From an uncultured Lachnospiraceae bacterium (GTDB taxonomy: Bacteria; Bacillota; Clostridia; Lachnospirales; Lachnospiraceae), in assembly GCA_947593735.1 (NCBI GenBank), contig CANQDT010000020.1, positions 1 to 41,782 on the forward strand: 41,782 nt of DNA, in the 5' to 3' direction. Shown one piece after another: positions 14,468-22,873 of the stretch. Each line of letters opens with the position of its first letter. Position 1 is the stretch's first letter. Under the pieces are notes generated by a model that was not told the origin of the DNA, did no database searches, and worked only from the letters and a program-made list of their open reading frames with translations. The position numbers and the translations under genes are program-made.

Positions 14468-17169
14468 TTTTTTCCTCCCTGTCCGGGATCCTCCTTTTCT
14501 TTTGCCTGCAGGACGACAAGAATTTCATGTTCCGCGGAATCATCCAGCGCCCGGATCACGCTTCTCGCGATCCGACCGCGGGACGGCGCGGCAGTCTGAT
14601 CCACGCGCACGCTTCCCACTTCATATTCTCCTGCTTCCAGCCCATCCGGGTTTTCATAAATCACATGAAGCGCGCGCCCCGCGAACAGGCACCGGACCGA
14701 AGCCCTGCCCTGCCCGTCGAACTGCTGCCGCACGAGCATCGGGTCGAGCAGGAGATCCCCGGATTCTCCCCTCACGCCATACATCCGGGTCAGCACCGTA
14801 TAAACATACCAGCTCGCCGCCCCGGTGAGATAATGATACGCGCCTCTTCCTTTCTCATCAAAATATTCCGGAATACCGGGATACAGCCTGCATACGTCGA
14901 AATCGTCGCATTGCCGGTACAGCGCCTGCAAAACCCGAAATCCTTCCCGCGCAAATCCGCGGGCATACAGGCTGTACCCGTACATGACCGCCATATGGCT
15001 GAAAACGGCGCCATTCTCTTTCTGCCCGTACGCGAAACCGAACATCCTGCCCATATCCATTTTGATCTCATGGAAATCGGTATTGAGCCGGTAGCCGCCG
15101 ACCCTGCCGTCATACAGATACGTGTCCGCCGCCCGGATGATCGCCTTTGCCTGCGCTTCATCCGCTGTCCGGGACAGGATCACAAAGACCTGTCCGGTCA
15201 GCATCATGCGGACCGTTCCGCCGACGACGCCTTCCACCTGTTTTCCATGATCGTCATAATAACTGTTGAACCACTGGTTCCCTTTCCCGTCCTGTACGAT
15301 TTCCGTCTCCCGGATATTGCCGCGGATCCATTCCGCTTTCTTCCGCAAAATCTCCGCAAGCTGGGTCACGGGAATCTCCGCCTTCCTGCCGGAGATCCGG
15401 CGGCAGGCAAGATCGCAATATTCGTGTAACGTGCGGCGTTTCGCGTCCGCGTCCCCGTCGTTCTGATTATCAAACAACAGCTGCAGCTCCTGCGCAACTG
15501 AAACCGCCTGTATCCCCGTCCTGTCGCGCATCACGAGCAGGAGCCGCGCAAATTCGTCCAGATTGCCGGCGTAAGCCGCCGTAAACGCGACGCTTTCTCC
15601 CCGCTCCTTCGCCATGTCAAGCGCGTCGTTCCAGTCCGCGCCGCGCAGCCTGATATGCCCGTGCTCCCCGACATCATAAAAAGACGTAAGCTGCTGCACG
15701 AGCAAATGTTCAAGGACGGTACCCTGATATACCGATCCGTCGTCCGCGCGCAGGAACGGTTCTTTCCCGTCCCATTCCGGATCGGTCCGGTCGCCCCGGT
15801 GGCTGATCTGATCCTTAAAATACCGCGCGGGTTCCAGGAGCATATCAAAATCCCCGGTCTGGTCAATATATAATTTTGTCGTGAGGAACGGCCAGACGCC
15901 ATGATCCATCCAGACACGGACGATCGCGTTCCGGTCCGCGAGAAATTCTCCCGGCTCCACGCCGATAATGGTCGCATTGCTGCCGTCCATCCTTACCCCG
16001 TCAAAATACCGGACAAGCTGTTCCCGCACTCCGTCCGGATCCGCGAGCAGCAGCGCAAGGCTGTCCTGCCACAGATCCCTCCAGCCGCGGCCGCCGCGGC
16101 CATAATCATGATGCGGAAGGAACGAACATCCGCAGATGCGCCGGAGGACAGGCTGGAGCACAACCCAGCTCATCCACCGGTCGAACCGCTGATCCCCGGT
16201 ACGGACGGAGATCGTTTCCATGGAATCCCAGTATTTCTTTTCTTTCTCCCATCCGTCCCACGCCGCGCGCGCGTCCAGATATCGTTTTCCTTCCCCGTTA
16301 TAGCTCAAAACAACAACATATGTTTTTTCCTCTCCCTGCCGCAATGTCAGAGCGGGAAACGCAAGAGCGCCCATCGCCTCGCGTCCGTCGATTTCCATTC
16401 CCGGAACCGCCGTATCCTGCTGCGACGGATGAACCACCGCTTCCGGAGCGATCAGGGTTCCTCCCTCGCCGATAAAATCCTGCAGTACCGGATAAAATTC
16501 TTCCGGGCGCTCGCCCGCGTCCCCGCGCGCGTACACGCCATAGGAATTATGGTTGAGCCTGTGTCCCCGCTCGTCAAACGACATCGTCGGCTCGACCCGG
16601 ATCCCGTCCTGTTCCACATAGATCCGATTTAAAAGAGACGTCACGTGCCTGTGATCCCGGATATTATCCGCGCTTCTCCCGTAAATCGGGATGGCGGTCA
16701 CAGTCCGGATCCGCAGCGGATCCTCACCCGTGTTTTTTACGGTAACTGCCATGATCTCCGCGCGTTCTGTCCCCGCCGGGCAAAAACTCAGGATCTCAGC
16801 GGCAATCCCGATCCTGTCGTTTTCCCGCCGCATCTTCTGCCAGAATTTGCCGATCGTGACCGTCACCTTCTCCGGCTCGCCGCAGCTGCGCTGCATGAGC
16901 TGCCAGGGCGATCTGCCGCTCGCAGCCCACGGATGGTCCCCATCGACGCAGAACCATACGTTTCTCCCCATCAGGCTTGTGTGCAGGTCTTCGATGCTGA
17001 CCGGCTGGAGCAGAAACGCGTTCTGGGAAATCTTACTGTCTCCATGCAGAGTCGGCGTGATGCTGCCGATCACGCCGCCCTCATTCAAAAGGGGCGCGTA
17101 AATGCCGCTGACCTGATCGGCGTCCTCGATCCGGACGCTGTTGTATTCGTCTGTATATGTAATCTTCAT
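14461..17169 (-). CDS. GH94 phosphorylase, laminaribiose phosphorylase-like
   Basis: A cytoplasmic GH94 phosphorylase of about 902 residues. It has an N-terminal beta-sandwich, a helical linker and an (alpha/alpha)6 barrel with GRGWRDLWQD (near 358-368) and DWNDALD (512-518), which holds the general-acid Asp, followed by a C-terminal jelly-roll segment. It is longer than cellobiose phosphorylases (about 800 residues) and close to known laminaribiose phosphorylases of about 900. Reaction: disaccharide or short beta-1,3-glucan plus phosphate to glucose 1-phosphate and a shortened sugar. I place the start at 17169 because AGGGAG lies seven bases upstream; the ATG at 17187 would add six residues and has a poor site. 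It is first gene of the phosphorylase/GH30 unit. Exact acceptor length cannot be read from sequence. Confidence 0.82.
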   Translation of the reverse strand: MKITYTDEYNSVRIEDADQVSGIYAPLLNEGGVIGSITPTLHGDSKISQNAFLLQPVSIEDLHTSLMGRNVWFCVDGDHPWAASGRSPWQLMQRSCGEPEKVTVTIGKFWQKMRRENDRIGIAAEILSFCPAGTERAEIMAVTVKNTGEDPLRIRTVTAIPIYGRSADNIRDHRHVTSLLNRIYVEQDGIRVEPTMSFDERGHRLNHNSYGVYARGDAGERPEEFYPVLQDFIGEGGTLIAPEAVVHPSQQDTAVPGMEIDGREAMGALAFPALTLRQGEEKTYVVVLSYNGEGKRYLDARAAWDGWEKEKKYWDSMETISVRTGDQRFDRWMSWVVLQPVLRRICGCSFLPHHDYGRGGRGWRDLWQDSLALLLADPDGVREQLVRYFDGVRMDGSNATIIGVEPGEFLADRNAIVRVWMDHGVWPFLTTKLYIDQTGDFDMLLEPARYFKDQISHRGDRTDPEWDGKEPFLRADDGSVYQGTVLEHLLVQQLTSFYDVGEHGHIRLRGADWNDALDMAKERGESVAFTAAYAGNLDEFARLLLVMRDRTGIQAVSVAQELQLLFDNQNDGDADAKRRTLHEYCDLACRRISGRKAEIPVTQLAEILRKKAEWIRGNIRETEIVQDGKGNQWFNSYYDDHGKQVEGVVGGTVRMMLTGQVFVILSRTADEAQAKAIIRAADTYLYDGRVGGYRLNTDFHEIKMDMGRMFGFAYGQKENGAVFSHMAVMYGYSLYARGFAREGFRVLQALYRQCDDFDVCRLYPGIPEYFDEKGRGAYHYLTGAASWYVYTVLTRMYGVRGESGDLLLDPMLVRQQFDGQGRASVRCLFAGRALHVIYENPDGLEAGEYEVGSVRVDQTAAPSRGRIARSVIRALDDSAEHEILVVLQAKEKEDPGQGGKKC

Positions 17170-17223
17170 ACTGAGGCTCCCTGTCATTGTTTTTCCGCTG
17201 TCTTCCTGCTTGTTGGTATCCCC

Positions 17224-17284
17224 ATTTTATCCTGTTTGCAAGGCGATTTCAGTACAATATTTTGCCGAACAGTCTCATTTTTTT
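17224..17284 (-). promoter_or_regulatory. Candidate promoter of the phosphorylase unit
   Basis: A -10-like TAAAAT lies at 17224-17229 on the minus strand, 55 bases before the chosen start codon. There is no consensus -35. An A-tract element AAAAAATGAGACTG (17271-17284) lies 54 bases before the -10. A similar AAAAAATGAACACTTTT lies 55 bases before the -10 of the 29396-30766 gene, which suggests a shared activator site. Confidence 0.35.
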
Positions 17285-17298
17285 ATGCTTTTGAAACC

Positions 17299-17348
17299 GA
17301 AAAAGAGCAGCCGTTCCACAATAAAATCATGAAACGTCCGCTCTTTTG
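17299..17348 (-). terminator. Terminator after the GH43 gene
   Basis: An imperfect long hairpin has a closing 8-bp stem AAAAGAGC/GCTCTTTT and further interrupted pairs inside. On the minus strand it is followed by a short T-run. It lies about 57 bases after the stop of the GH43 gene and separates it from the phosphorylase unit. Confidence 0.6.
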
Positions 17349-17404
17349 GACTCGCAAATTTGCTTATTATTTCCAGATTTGGTCAAGTAAGGAAAGCCGT
17401 CCTG

Positions 17405-20251
17405 TTACGGCGTGACGGTGCTCTCGTACAGACCCTTCGCTTCCTTTTCGGTCAGCGTTTTTCCATTATAAACATATACTTCATCTATCATACCGTTGAA
17501 CGGCGGATCCCAGAAGTTTACGCCAAGGAACGTCTCCGTATCGGCATTGACCGTGCTGAGGATCTCACCGTTGTCGATCGTTTTCACGCCGTCAACATAA
17601 AGCGACGCGTGGTTTCCGTCAACCGTTACGATCATCTGATGCCATGTCCCGGGCGCTACCTGTCCTCCCGCGGACTGGATATGATGCCGCGATGACCCGG
17701 TCAGATTGCTCCAGAACGCCAGATTGCCTCCGGTCAGCATCCCAAACGGGGCGCTGAGCCAGTTTTCCGACTCTTTGGAACCGGAATTCACAAAGACGGC
17801 GGACGTACACGCCGTGAACTGATCCGCGTTCATCCAGAACCCGATCGAGTAATTGCTGTCCGTTATGACTTTGCCGAGATTGACCCCGTAACTGCCCGTT
17901 CCGGTCAGCCGCAGAGCCGCCCCGCGGTATCCTTCCGGTTCATATTGAACCTCGTCGTTGGACAGCGAACCTGTGATATGCTCCGCGACCTTCTTCGCCG
18001 GAGCGTCTTCCGCGAGGGCGTTTTCCAGCGACTGGTCAAACGCGAAGCTGGCGGTGCATCCCTCCGGCATAGGATACGGCGTTTCCATCTGCGTGACTTC
18101 TTTTTCCGCGACGATCCGCTCACCCGCCGCCTGGTCCGCGCGGACCGTGATGTGGAGCGCGCTGTTTTCCGATTTCTTTGTATACGGCACAACGATGCGC
18201 TGCTGCAGCGACGTCACCGAAACCGGGATCCGCCCGCTGCTTCCGTCCTGGTCTCCGTTTTCCTCGGTCACTTCAACCGTGACCGAACCGTACAGCGCGG
18301 CGTTTTGCAGATAGAAGCATACCTTTCCATTCTCATACCACGCGTCCCCGATCGACGCGATATGATCCAGCGCCGGTACGGTTTCGCTGATCAGGAAGTC
18401 GCAGGATGCGGCGTGCTCCGCCTGATCGGTCAGCGCTGCCGTCCCGTTGATGTTCGCCAGATAATAGCCCGGCTTCGCGACGCTTTCCAGAGAAACCGCG
18501 CCGGGAGTCCCGCCTGTGCCGACGACCGTCCGGAACGTCATCCGCTGTTTCATCGCCGTATCATTCTGTCTTGAATCCTGCGTTAATACTACGCCGCTAT
18601 CGTCCGCCGCGAGATACAGACCCGGCTTGCGGACCGCCTGCAGCGATACATATGTCTCATTTCCCTCATCGGCTTTTCCGGGCAGGATCTCCCACTGCGC
18701 GTCCTCTGCAGCCATGATCCCGCCTCCGATAAAGACCGGTTTGGAGATCGGATATTCGCTATCCAGCACGGAATTGACAAAGTTCCCGTAATTCAGGAAT
18801 CCTCCCTGTCCGTTCCCGCTCGGCTGATAGAGGTAAGACGCCGTTCCCGTCAGCCCGACCGACGTTTCCTGAACCGGCTCGACCGAACCGTCTTCCCGGA
18901 AATGCAGTTCCTCCACGCAAACGCTTCTCCGGAACCCGCTTCCCCACGGGAGCGAGCCATTATGATAAACAAAATAGGTCTTGCCCTTAAAGTCGATCAC
19001 GGCGGGATGATTCGTATTTGATGTCGCGGTCGGAGGCATAAGCAGCCCGCCATACTGGTACTGACCGCTCAGCAGGTCGTCCGTCGTCGCGTATGCCATC
19101 TGTTCCCTCCAGCCCATCGCGTAAAACAGATAATACGGGCCGGCGAGATTTCCGTCCGTGTCCCTGCGCCGGTAGATCCATGGAGCTTCCGTAAACGTGC
19201 CCGGCGCGTCCGCGATCGTCGTCCGCGTGATGTCCGCGCTCGTGATCGTCCCGTTTCCATCCCGGTCAACGACCGAGATCATATCGTCGTTGAGTTCACA
19301 GACATAGAAGTTTGTATTTCCCCATGCCAGATACCGGTGCTCGACACCATTTTCATCTGTCTCGATCCACACGGTCGGGTCAATGTCATCATGCTTCGCC
19401 GTATTGGGCGGCGTCATGGATCCTCCCACCAGCGGCGCGTGAAGCGCGTCATGATACGGTCCTTCCGGCGAATCGGCTACTGCAACGCCAATCGCCGCAT
19501 AGCCGCTGTCGTTTCTGTTAAACGTGCAGAAATAGAGATAATATTTGCCGTTATGCTCGATCATCTGGCTTGCCCACGCGGACGTCTGGTCGGTCGCCCA
19601 CGAAAGCTCGCTCGCCTTCATCGCCACGCCCTCATAGTTCCATTGCTTCATATCCGTCGACGTGTAAACGACCCATTCCGGCATGACATAGCCCTCGAAC
19701 GTCGCCGTATCATGCCCCGCAATCAGATAAACCTTATCGCCTGTTCCGTCTCCGTCCGTATCGACCACGGTCGCCGCAGGATCTCCCGCATAGAGCGTAT
19801 TGCCCTCCGAATCAAATCCGAGGATCGGGTTCCCTCCCGCGCTTTTCTTTACGACGACCGGATCGCCTTTCTCTCCCCGGTAAACCGGAACCGGGACCAT
19901 GTCGTCCCATACATAAACCCGGACCGTGCCGTCCTCCGTATCCATATCGCAGGGGATGGACACCTCCAGCGTTCCGTCGCTGATATCCCCTGCCCGGTCC
20001 GCAGCCCGGTCCACCGTTACGCCGACAAGCCCGCCGTCCGGTCGGTATTCCGCCACATATGCGCGGACATTTCCGAGCGAGCCGCTGTCCGCATGGCGCA
20101 GCGTAAACTCCGCGCGCCCCTCCTCATACCGGGGAAGATCGGCAAGATAGAAGCCCGCCGGCGCCTCGGCAGATACCGCTGTCGGAAATGCCGCGGCGAC
20201 CATCGCGGCTGCCAGCATGCCGCCGAGCAGTTTTTTAATCCTCTGATTCAT
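17405..20251 (-). CDS. Secreted GH43 hydrolase with AbfB-like and LamG domains
   Basis: An exported multidomain glycosidase of 948 residues. A signal peptide (1-28, AVSA-E) is followed by a small beta-domain (30-130), then a GH43 five-bladed propeller (about 135-510) with the family triad in order: base Asp157 (AGDPAATV), Asp291 (DDIDPTVW) and acid Glu355 (FTEAPWIY). Residues about 540-640 contain two AbfB/CBM42-like repeats (SLQAVRKPGLYL and SLESVAKPGYYL); about 745-945 is a LamG lectin-like domain. Two Asp-rich Ca-binding-type loops lie inside the catalytic region (DTDGDGTGD near 164 and DRDGNGTITSAD at 329-340). GH43 enzymes act on arabinans, xylans or beta-1,3-galactans; the substrate here is not clear and may not be glucan. 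AAAGGAG precedes the ATG. It lies 58 bases after the restriction gene. Confidence 0.85.
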   Translation of the reverse strand: MNQRIKKLLGGMLAAAMVAAAFPTAVSAEAPAGFYLADLPRYEEGRAEFTLRHADSGSLGNVRAYVAEYRPDGGLVGVTVDRAADRAGDISDGTLEVSIPCDMDTEDGTVRVYVWDDMVPVPVYRGEKGDPVVVKKSAGGNPILGFDSEGNTLYAGDPAATVVDTDGDGTGDKVYLIAGHDTATFEGYVMPEWVVYTSTDMKQWNYEGVAMKASELSWATDQTSAWASQMIEHNGKYYLYFCTFNRNDSGYAAIGVAVADSPEGPYHDALHAPLVGGSMTPPNTAKHDDIDPTVWIETDENGVEHRYLAWGNTNFYVCELNDDMISVVDRDGNGTITSADITRTTIADAPGTFTEAPWIYRRRDTDGNLAGPYYLFYAMGWREQMAYATTDDLLSGQYQYGGLLMPPTATSNTNHPAVIDFKGKTYFVYHNGSLPWGSGFRRSVCVEELHFREDGSVEPVQETSVGLTGTASYLYQPSGNGQGGFLNYGNFVNSVLDSEYPISKPVFIGGGIMAAEDAQWEILPGKADEGNETYVSLQAVRKPGLYLAADDSGVVLTQDSRQNDTAMKQRMTFRTVVGTGGTPGAVSLESVAKPGYYLANINGTAALTDQAEHAASCDFLISETVPALDHIASIGDAWYENGKVCFYLQNAALYGSVTVEVTEENGDQDGSSGRIPVSVTSLQQRIVVPYTKKSENSALHITVRADQAAGERIVAEKEVTQMETPYPMPEGCTASFAFDQSLENALAEDAPAKKVAEHITGSLSNDEVQYEPEGYRGAALRLTGTGSYGVNLGKVITDSNYSIGFWMNADQFTACTSAVFVNSGSKESENWLSAPFGMLTGGNLAFWSNLTGSSRHHIQSAGGQVAPGTWHQMIVTVDGNHASLYVDGVKTIDNGEILSTVNADTETFLGVNFWDPPFNGMIDEVYVYNGKTLTEKEAKGLYESTVTP

Positions 20252-20309
20252 TCTTTTTCTCCTTTCGCGCTTACATAATATTCTTGTTCCATTTCAGAAA
20301 CCGCTTTTC

Positions 20310-21227
20310 TCATCCTGGTCCTAAAAATTTATCTCCATTGAGATGTATCATATGCTCCGGCATTTCCGCTATCCACACTTCCGTCTCCCACGCCAATGCT
20401 TCTGAGAACTTCTTATACGTCCTGAAATCCAAAAACGCAGTAACAAAAATCTTCCCTGTCCTGACATTCTTTGTCATCTCAGTAATTTCAAGAATCCGTT
20501 TCGGATCCATAGGGCCTGAAGAAACCACAGCTTCTACAAAATAAATCCAATCTTTCTCTTTTCTATATAAAACAACATCCGGCATTTTATCATGCAATGT
20601 GATTTCAAATCCTAATTCCGCCAATTTGGCTGCATCCTTTACCAAATCTTTTTCAATCGTATCGCCCACATACAGACATTCCGAACCCGGTGCAAATCTT
20701 GGCGCAAATTCTTCAACAATCGCTTTCTGTAATTCATTATGCTTTCCCGCTGAAAACTTAAAATCAGCCCCATTGATCTTTACAGGCATCATTTCCATTT
20801 TCTTTTTAGAAGCATAAATATCAATCAACGTATTATAGGAGGATAAAAAATGATTCAATGATTTCTTCCATTTTACAGATTGAAACGTCTTCAATATTTC
20901 CAATAATTCTTCTGTAAGCCGATATCTGTAATTGGGGCTGTTTGTCGCCATTCCATTATCTTCTACCACCGCCGCCGTACGAAATCTGTGCAACGCCTGT
21001 TTCCGAATCGTTTCTCTGCTGTTTTCAGCATAGGTCGTGCCATAATAGGTATTAGAAAACCGGATAATATCATGAATGCGAATCCAGTCATTTTTTGCAT
21101 CGCTCCACGACATACCGGGTTTTATATCCGCCAGAGCAAGCAAAACATAGCAGCATATATCAGCCTGCTGTGCTTTCGGCATCCCAATCAATTTCAAAAA
21201 ATCCCTTGCCTCTTCAACCTTACCCAC
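20310..21227 (-). CDS. Type II restriction endonuclease, PstI/BsuBI family
   Basis: A cytoplasmic DNA endonuclease of 305 residues. Residues about 155-300 carry the BsuBI/PstI signature: MPDVVLYRKEKDWIYFVEAV followed by SSGPMDPKRILEITEM. The likely metal-binding residues are Asp217 and Glu232 of a PD-(D/E)xK-like core. The N-terminal half is the helical region usual in this family. Known members cut CTGCAG, and that sequence is present many times in the window (for example near 2317, 4409 and 4651), so host DNA must be protected by the methyltransferase. The gene overlaps the methyltransferase gene by 8 bases and is expressed after it, the usual safe order. It is visibly richer in A+T than the glucan genes on both sides. 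Confidence 0.9.
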   Translation of the reverse strand: MGKVEEARDFLKLIGMPKAQQADICCYVLLALADIKPGMSWSDAKNDWIRIHDIIRFSNTYYGTTYAENSRETIRKQALHRFRTAAVVEDNGMATNSPNYRYRLTEELLEILKTFQSVKWKKSLNHFLSSYNTLIDIYASKKKMEMMPVKINGADFKFSAGKHNELQKAIVEEFAPRFAPGSECLYVGDTIEKDLVKDAAKLAELGFEITLHDKMPDVVLYRKEKDWIYFVEAVVSSGPMDPKRILEITEMTKNVRTGKIFVTAFLDFRTYKKFSEALAWETEVWIAEMPEHMIHLNGDKFLGPG

Positions 21228-22707
21228 AGTATCCCTCCAATATCAGATCACAATTTTTTTCGGATAAATCCTTCGTTTTCATTAATTTCCTGCCCATTTC
21301 CTGAATACATTCCACATCCGGAACCGGCATAGAATTTATTTCTGTGGAATTTACCTGTGTCGAACCATTTAGGATCCTATAATATTCATCATATAACGTA
21401 GAATTGAAAAGCACATACAGCCCATATACCAGACACTCCGACATCTCACCGGACAATCCATCAATAAAATTAATTTTATTTTGTGTACTGATTTTCGCAT
21501 ATTGCGGATAATTTTTCGCCAGATAAATTCCGCATTGCAGCCGCCGCGGTTCTTCTTTTGCGGTAAATCGTTTTACAAATAAATAATTTTTATTATCCTG
21601 CGTAAGCCCCCGCTGATCGGTTACAACATATTCGCGTTCTTTCCTGATCGGAAACTGTACCTTTCCATGATCGATATGCTGCGAATAAAATAACGGAATC
21701 GCACCATCCTCCTCTTCGTCGCGAAGGATATCCCAATTCCTGAAATCTACCGTTAATCCCGTTTTCATTTTTACGCCAATATCCGGCAATGTCTGATGAA
21801 ACCGATGCAGCCGTTCCAATACCGCCACTTCTTCATCATCCGTTACCAGATATACATAAAAATCTTCTCCGGAAACAACAAGTCCATATGGCACAACCAA
21901 AGAGGTGATCTCATCAAAATCTTTATTGGATTTCGAGGAAGTGATTTTCACCTGTGCAGGACTTATCGCTGTCTTCCTTACTTTTATGATAATCGTTTCC
22001 TGCAAAACCTCCTCTTTGTCAAAGACTTTATCCCGGCTCACAAATAAATGTATATGTTCTAATTTTCCAAATGTCAAAAAATATTGTCGGAATCTTCTAA
22101 AATATGCACCCGAGGTCCATGAGCGAGGAATAATATAAACCATTTCGCCGTTTTCTTTCATATTAAAAAGACCCATCGACGCAAAAAGAAAATACAGATT
22201 TGGTGCGCCATAACAAACTTCCGACATCGCTGTCGCTTCCGGCGCATTCTTTGATATTTTCATATAAGGTGGATTCCCAATGACATAATCATATTTGACC
22301 GGATCAGGATTGCCGCCTATCATGCCATTAAAATCCAGATATTGACTTGTAATATAATTTTCTGTCCGAATATGATAGGTAACTTTCTTTTTCGAATTTT
22401 TCCTGCAATACTCCAGATTTTCCTCTAAAAGTCCCAGCACATTTTGATCATTCTCATAGCAGGTCAATTCTATTTCCGTGATACAATCCATCTGTTCCGC
22501 CCATTCAAGAAAAGCACAGGACAAGATTCCGGAACCCGCACCCGCATCCAAAACAGTTACATACGATTTTTCCATTGGCTTTTCATACAGGTTTGCCATA
22601 AACCTTGCCGTTTCCATGCTCGTGAAAAATTGCCCATATTTTTTTCTTTCTTTTTTCGGCATATGGTCTATATACAAATTTGTGAGTGCAATAATCTTTT
22701 CCAGCAT
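21220..22707 (-). CDS. Adenine-specific DNA methyltransferase of the PstI-type system
   Basis: An N6-adenine methyltransferase of 495 residues that modifies host DNA at the site cut by the partner endonuclease. The SAM-binding motif I is at 51-61 (TVLDAGAGSGI) and the catalytic motif IV is NPPY at 145-148. The C-terminal third is the target-recognition region. The motif order places it in the gamma class, like M.PstI and M.BsuBI. It is transcribed from a near-consensus promoter and has GAGGTGAG before the ATG. Being first in a two-gene unit, it allows modification before cutting. A+T content is high compared with the flanking glucanase genes, which supports separate acquisition of the pair. 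Confidence 0.93.
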   Translation of the reverse strand: MLEKIIALTNLYIDHMPKKERKKYGQFFTSMETARFMANLYEKPMEKSYVTVLDAGAGSGILSCAFLEWAEQMDCITEIELTCYENDQNVLGLLEENLEYCRKNSKKKVTYHIRTENYITSQYLDFNGMIGGNPDPVKYDYVIGNPPYMKISKNAPEATAMSEVCYGAPNLYFLFASMGLFNMKENGEMVYIIPRSWTSGAYFRRFRQYFLTFGKLEHIHLFVSRDKVFDKEEVLQETIIIKVRKTAISPAQVKITSSKSNKDFDEITSLVVPYGLVVSGEDFYVYLVTDDEEVAVLERLHRFHQTLPDIGVKMKTGLTVDFRNWDILRDEEEDGAIPLFYSQHIDHGKVQFPIRKEREYVVTDQRGLTQDNKNYLFVKRFTAKEEPRRLQCGIYLAKNYPQYAKISTQNKINFIDGLSGEMSECLVYGLYVLFNSTLYDEYYRILNGSTQVNSTEINSMPVPDVECIQEMGRKLMKTKDLSEKNCDLILEGYCG

Positions 22708-22742
22708 CTTTTCTCACCTCATCCCGGTTCCCTGTATGACTT

Positions 22743-22771
22743 ATTATACTCTGGCTTTTTTGCATTTTCAA
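22743..22771 (-). promoter_or_regulatory. Near-consensus promoter of the R-M unit
   Basis: On the minus strand TTGAAA (22766-22771) is separated by exactly 17 bases from TATAAT (22743-22748), about 36 bases upstream of the methyltransferase ATG. It is the best match to a housekeeping promoter in the window and suggests constitutive expression, unlike the weak -35 regions of the glucan genes. Confidence 0.85.
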
Positions 22772-22811
22772 CAATTTCATTCTTCTAACTGCCCGTCAAG
22801 CCTAATCAATC

Positions 22812-22851
22812 AAAAACCGCGCGGTTCCTGTCGGAAATCCGCGCGGTTTTT
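22812..22851. terminator. Bidirectional terminator after the GH16 gene
   Basis: A perfect 13-base inverted repeat (22812-22824 with 22839-22851) has CCGCGCGG stems and A/T ends that give U-runs on both strands. It closes the GH16 unit (stop at 22874) and insulates the R-M genes from it. Confidence 0.92.
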
Positions 22852-22873
22852 GTCCTCTTATTCTTTTTTCCAG

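Noticed and set aside
20252-22873. Insertion-sequence ends or direct repeats flanking the R-M unit
   Set aside because: I compared both borders by eye and found only weak, unconvincing similarity (CTTTTCTCA-type) and no transposase or integrase.
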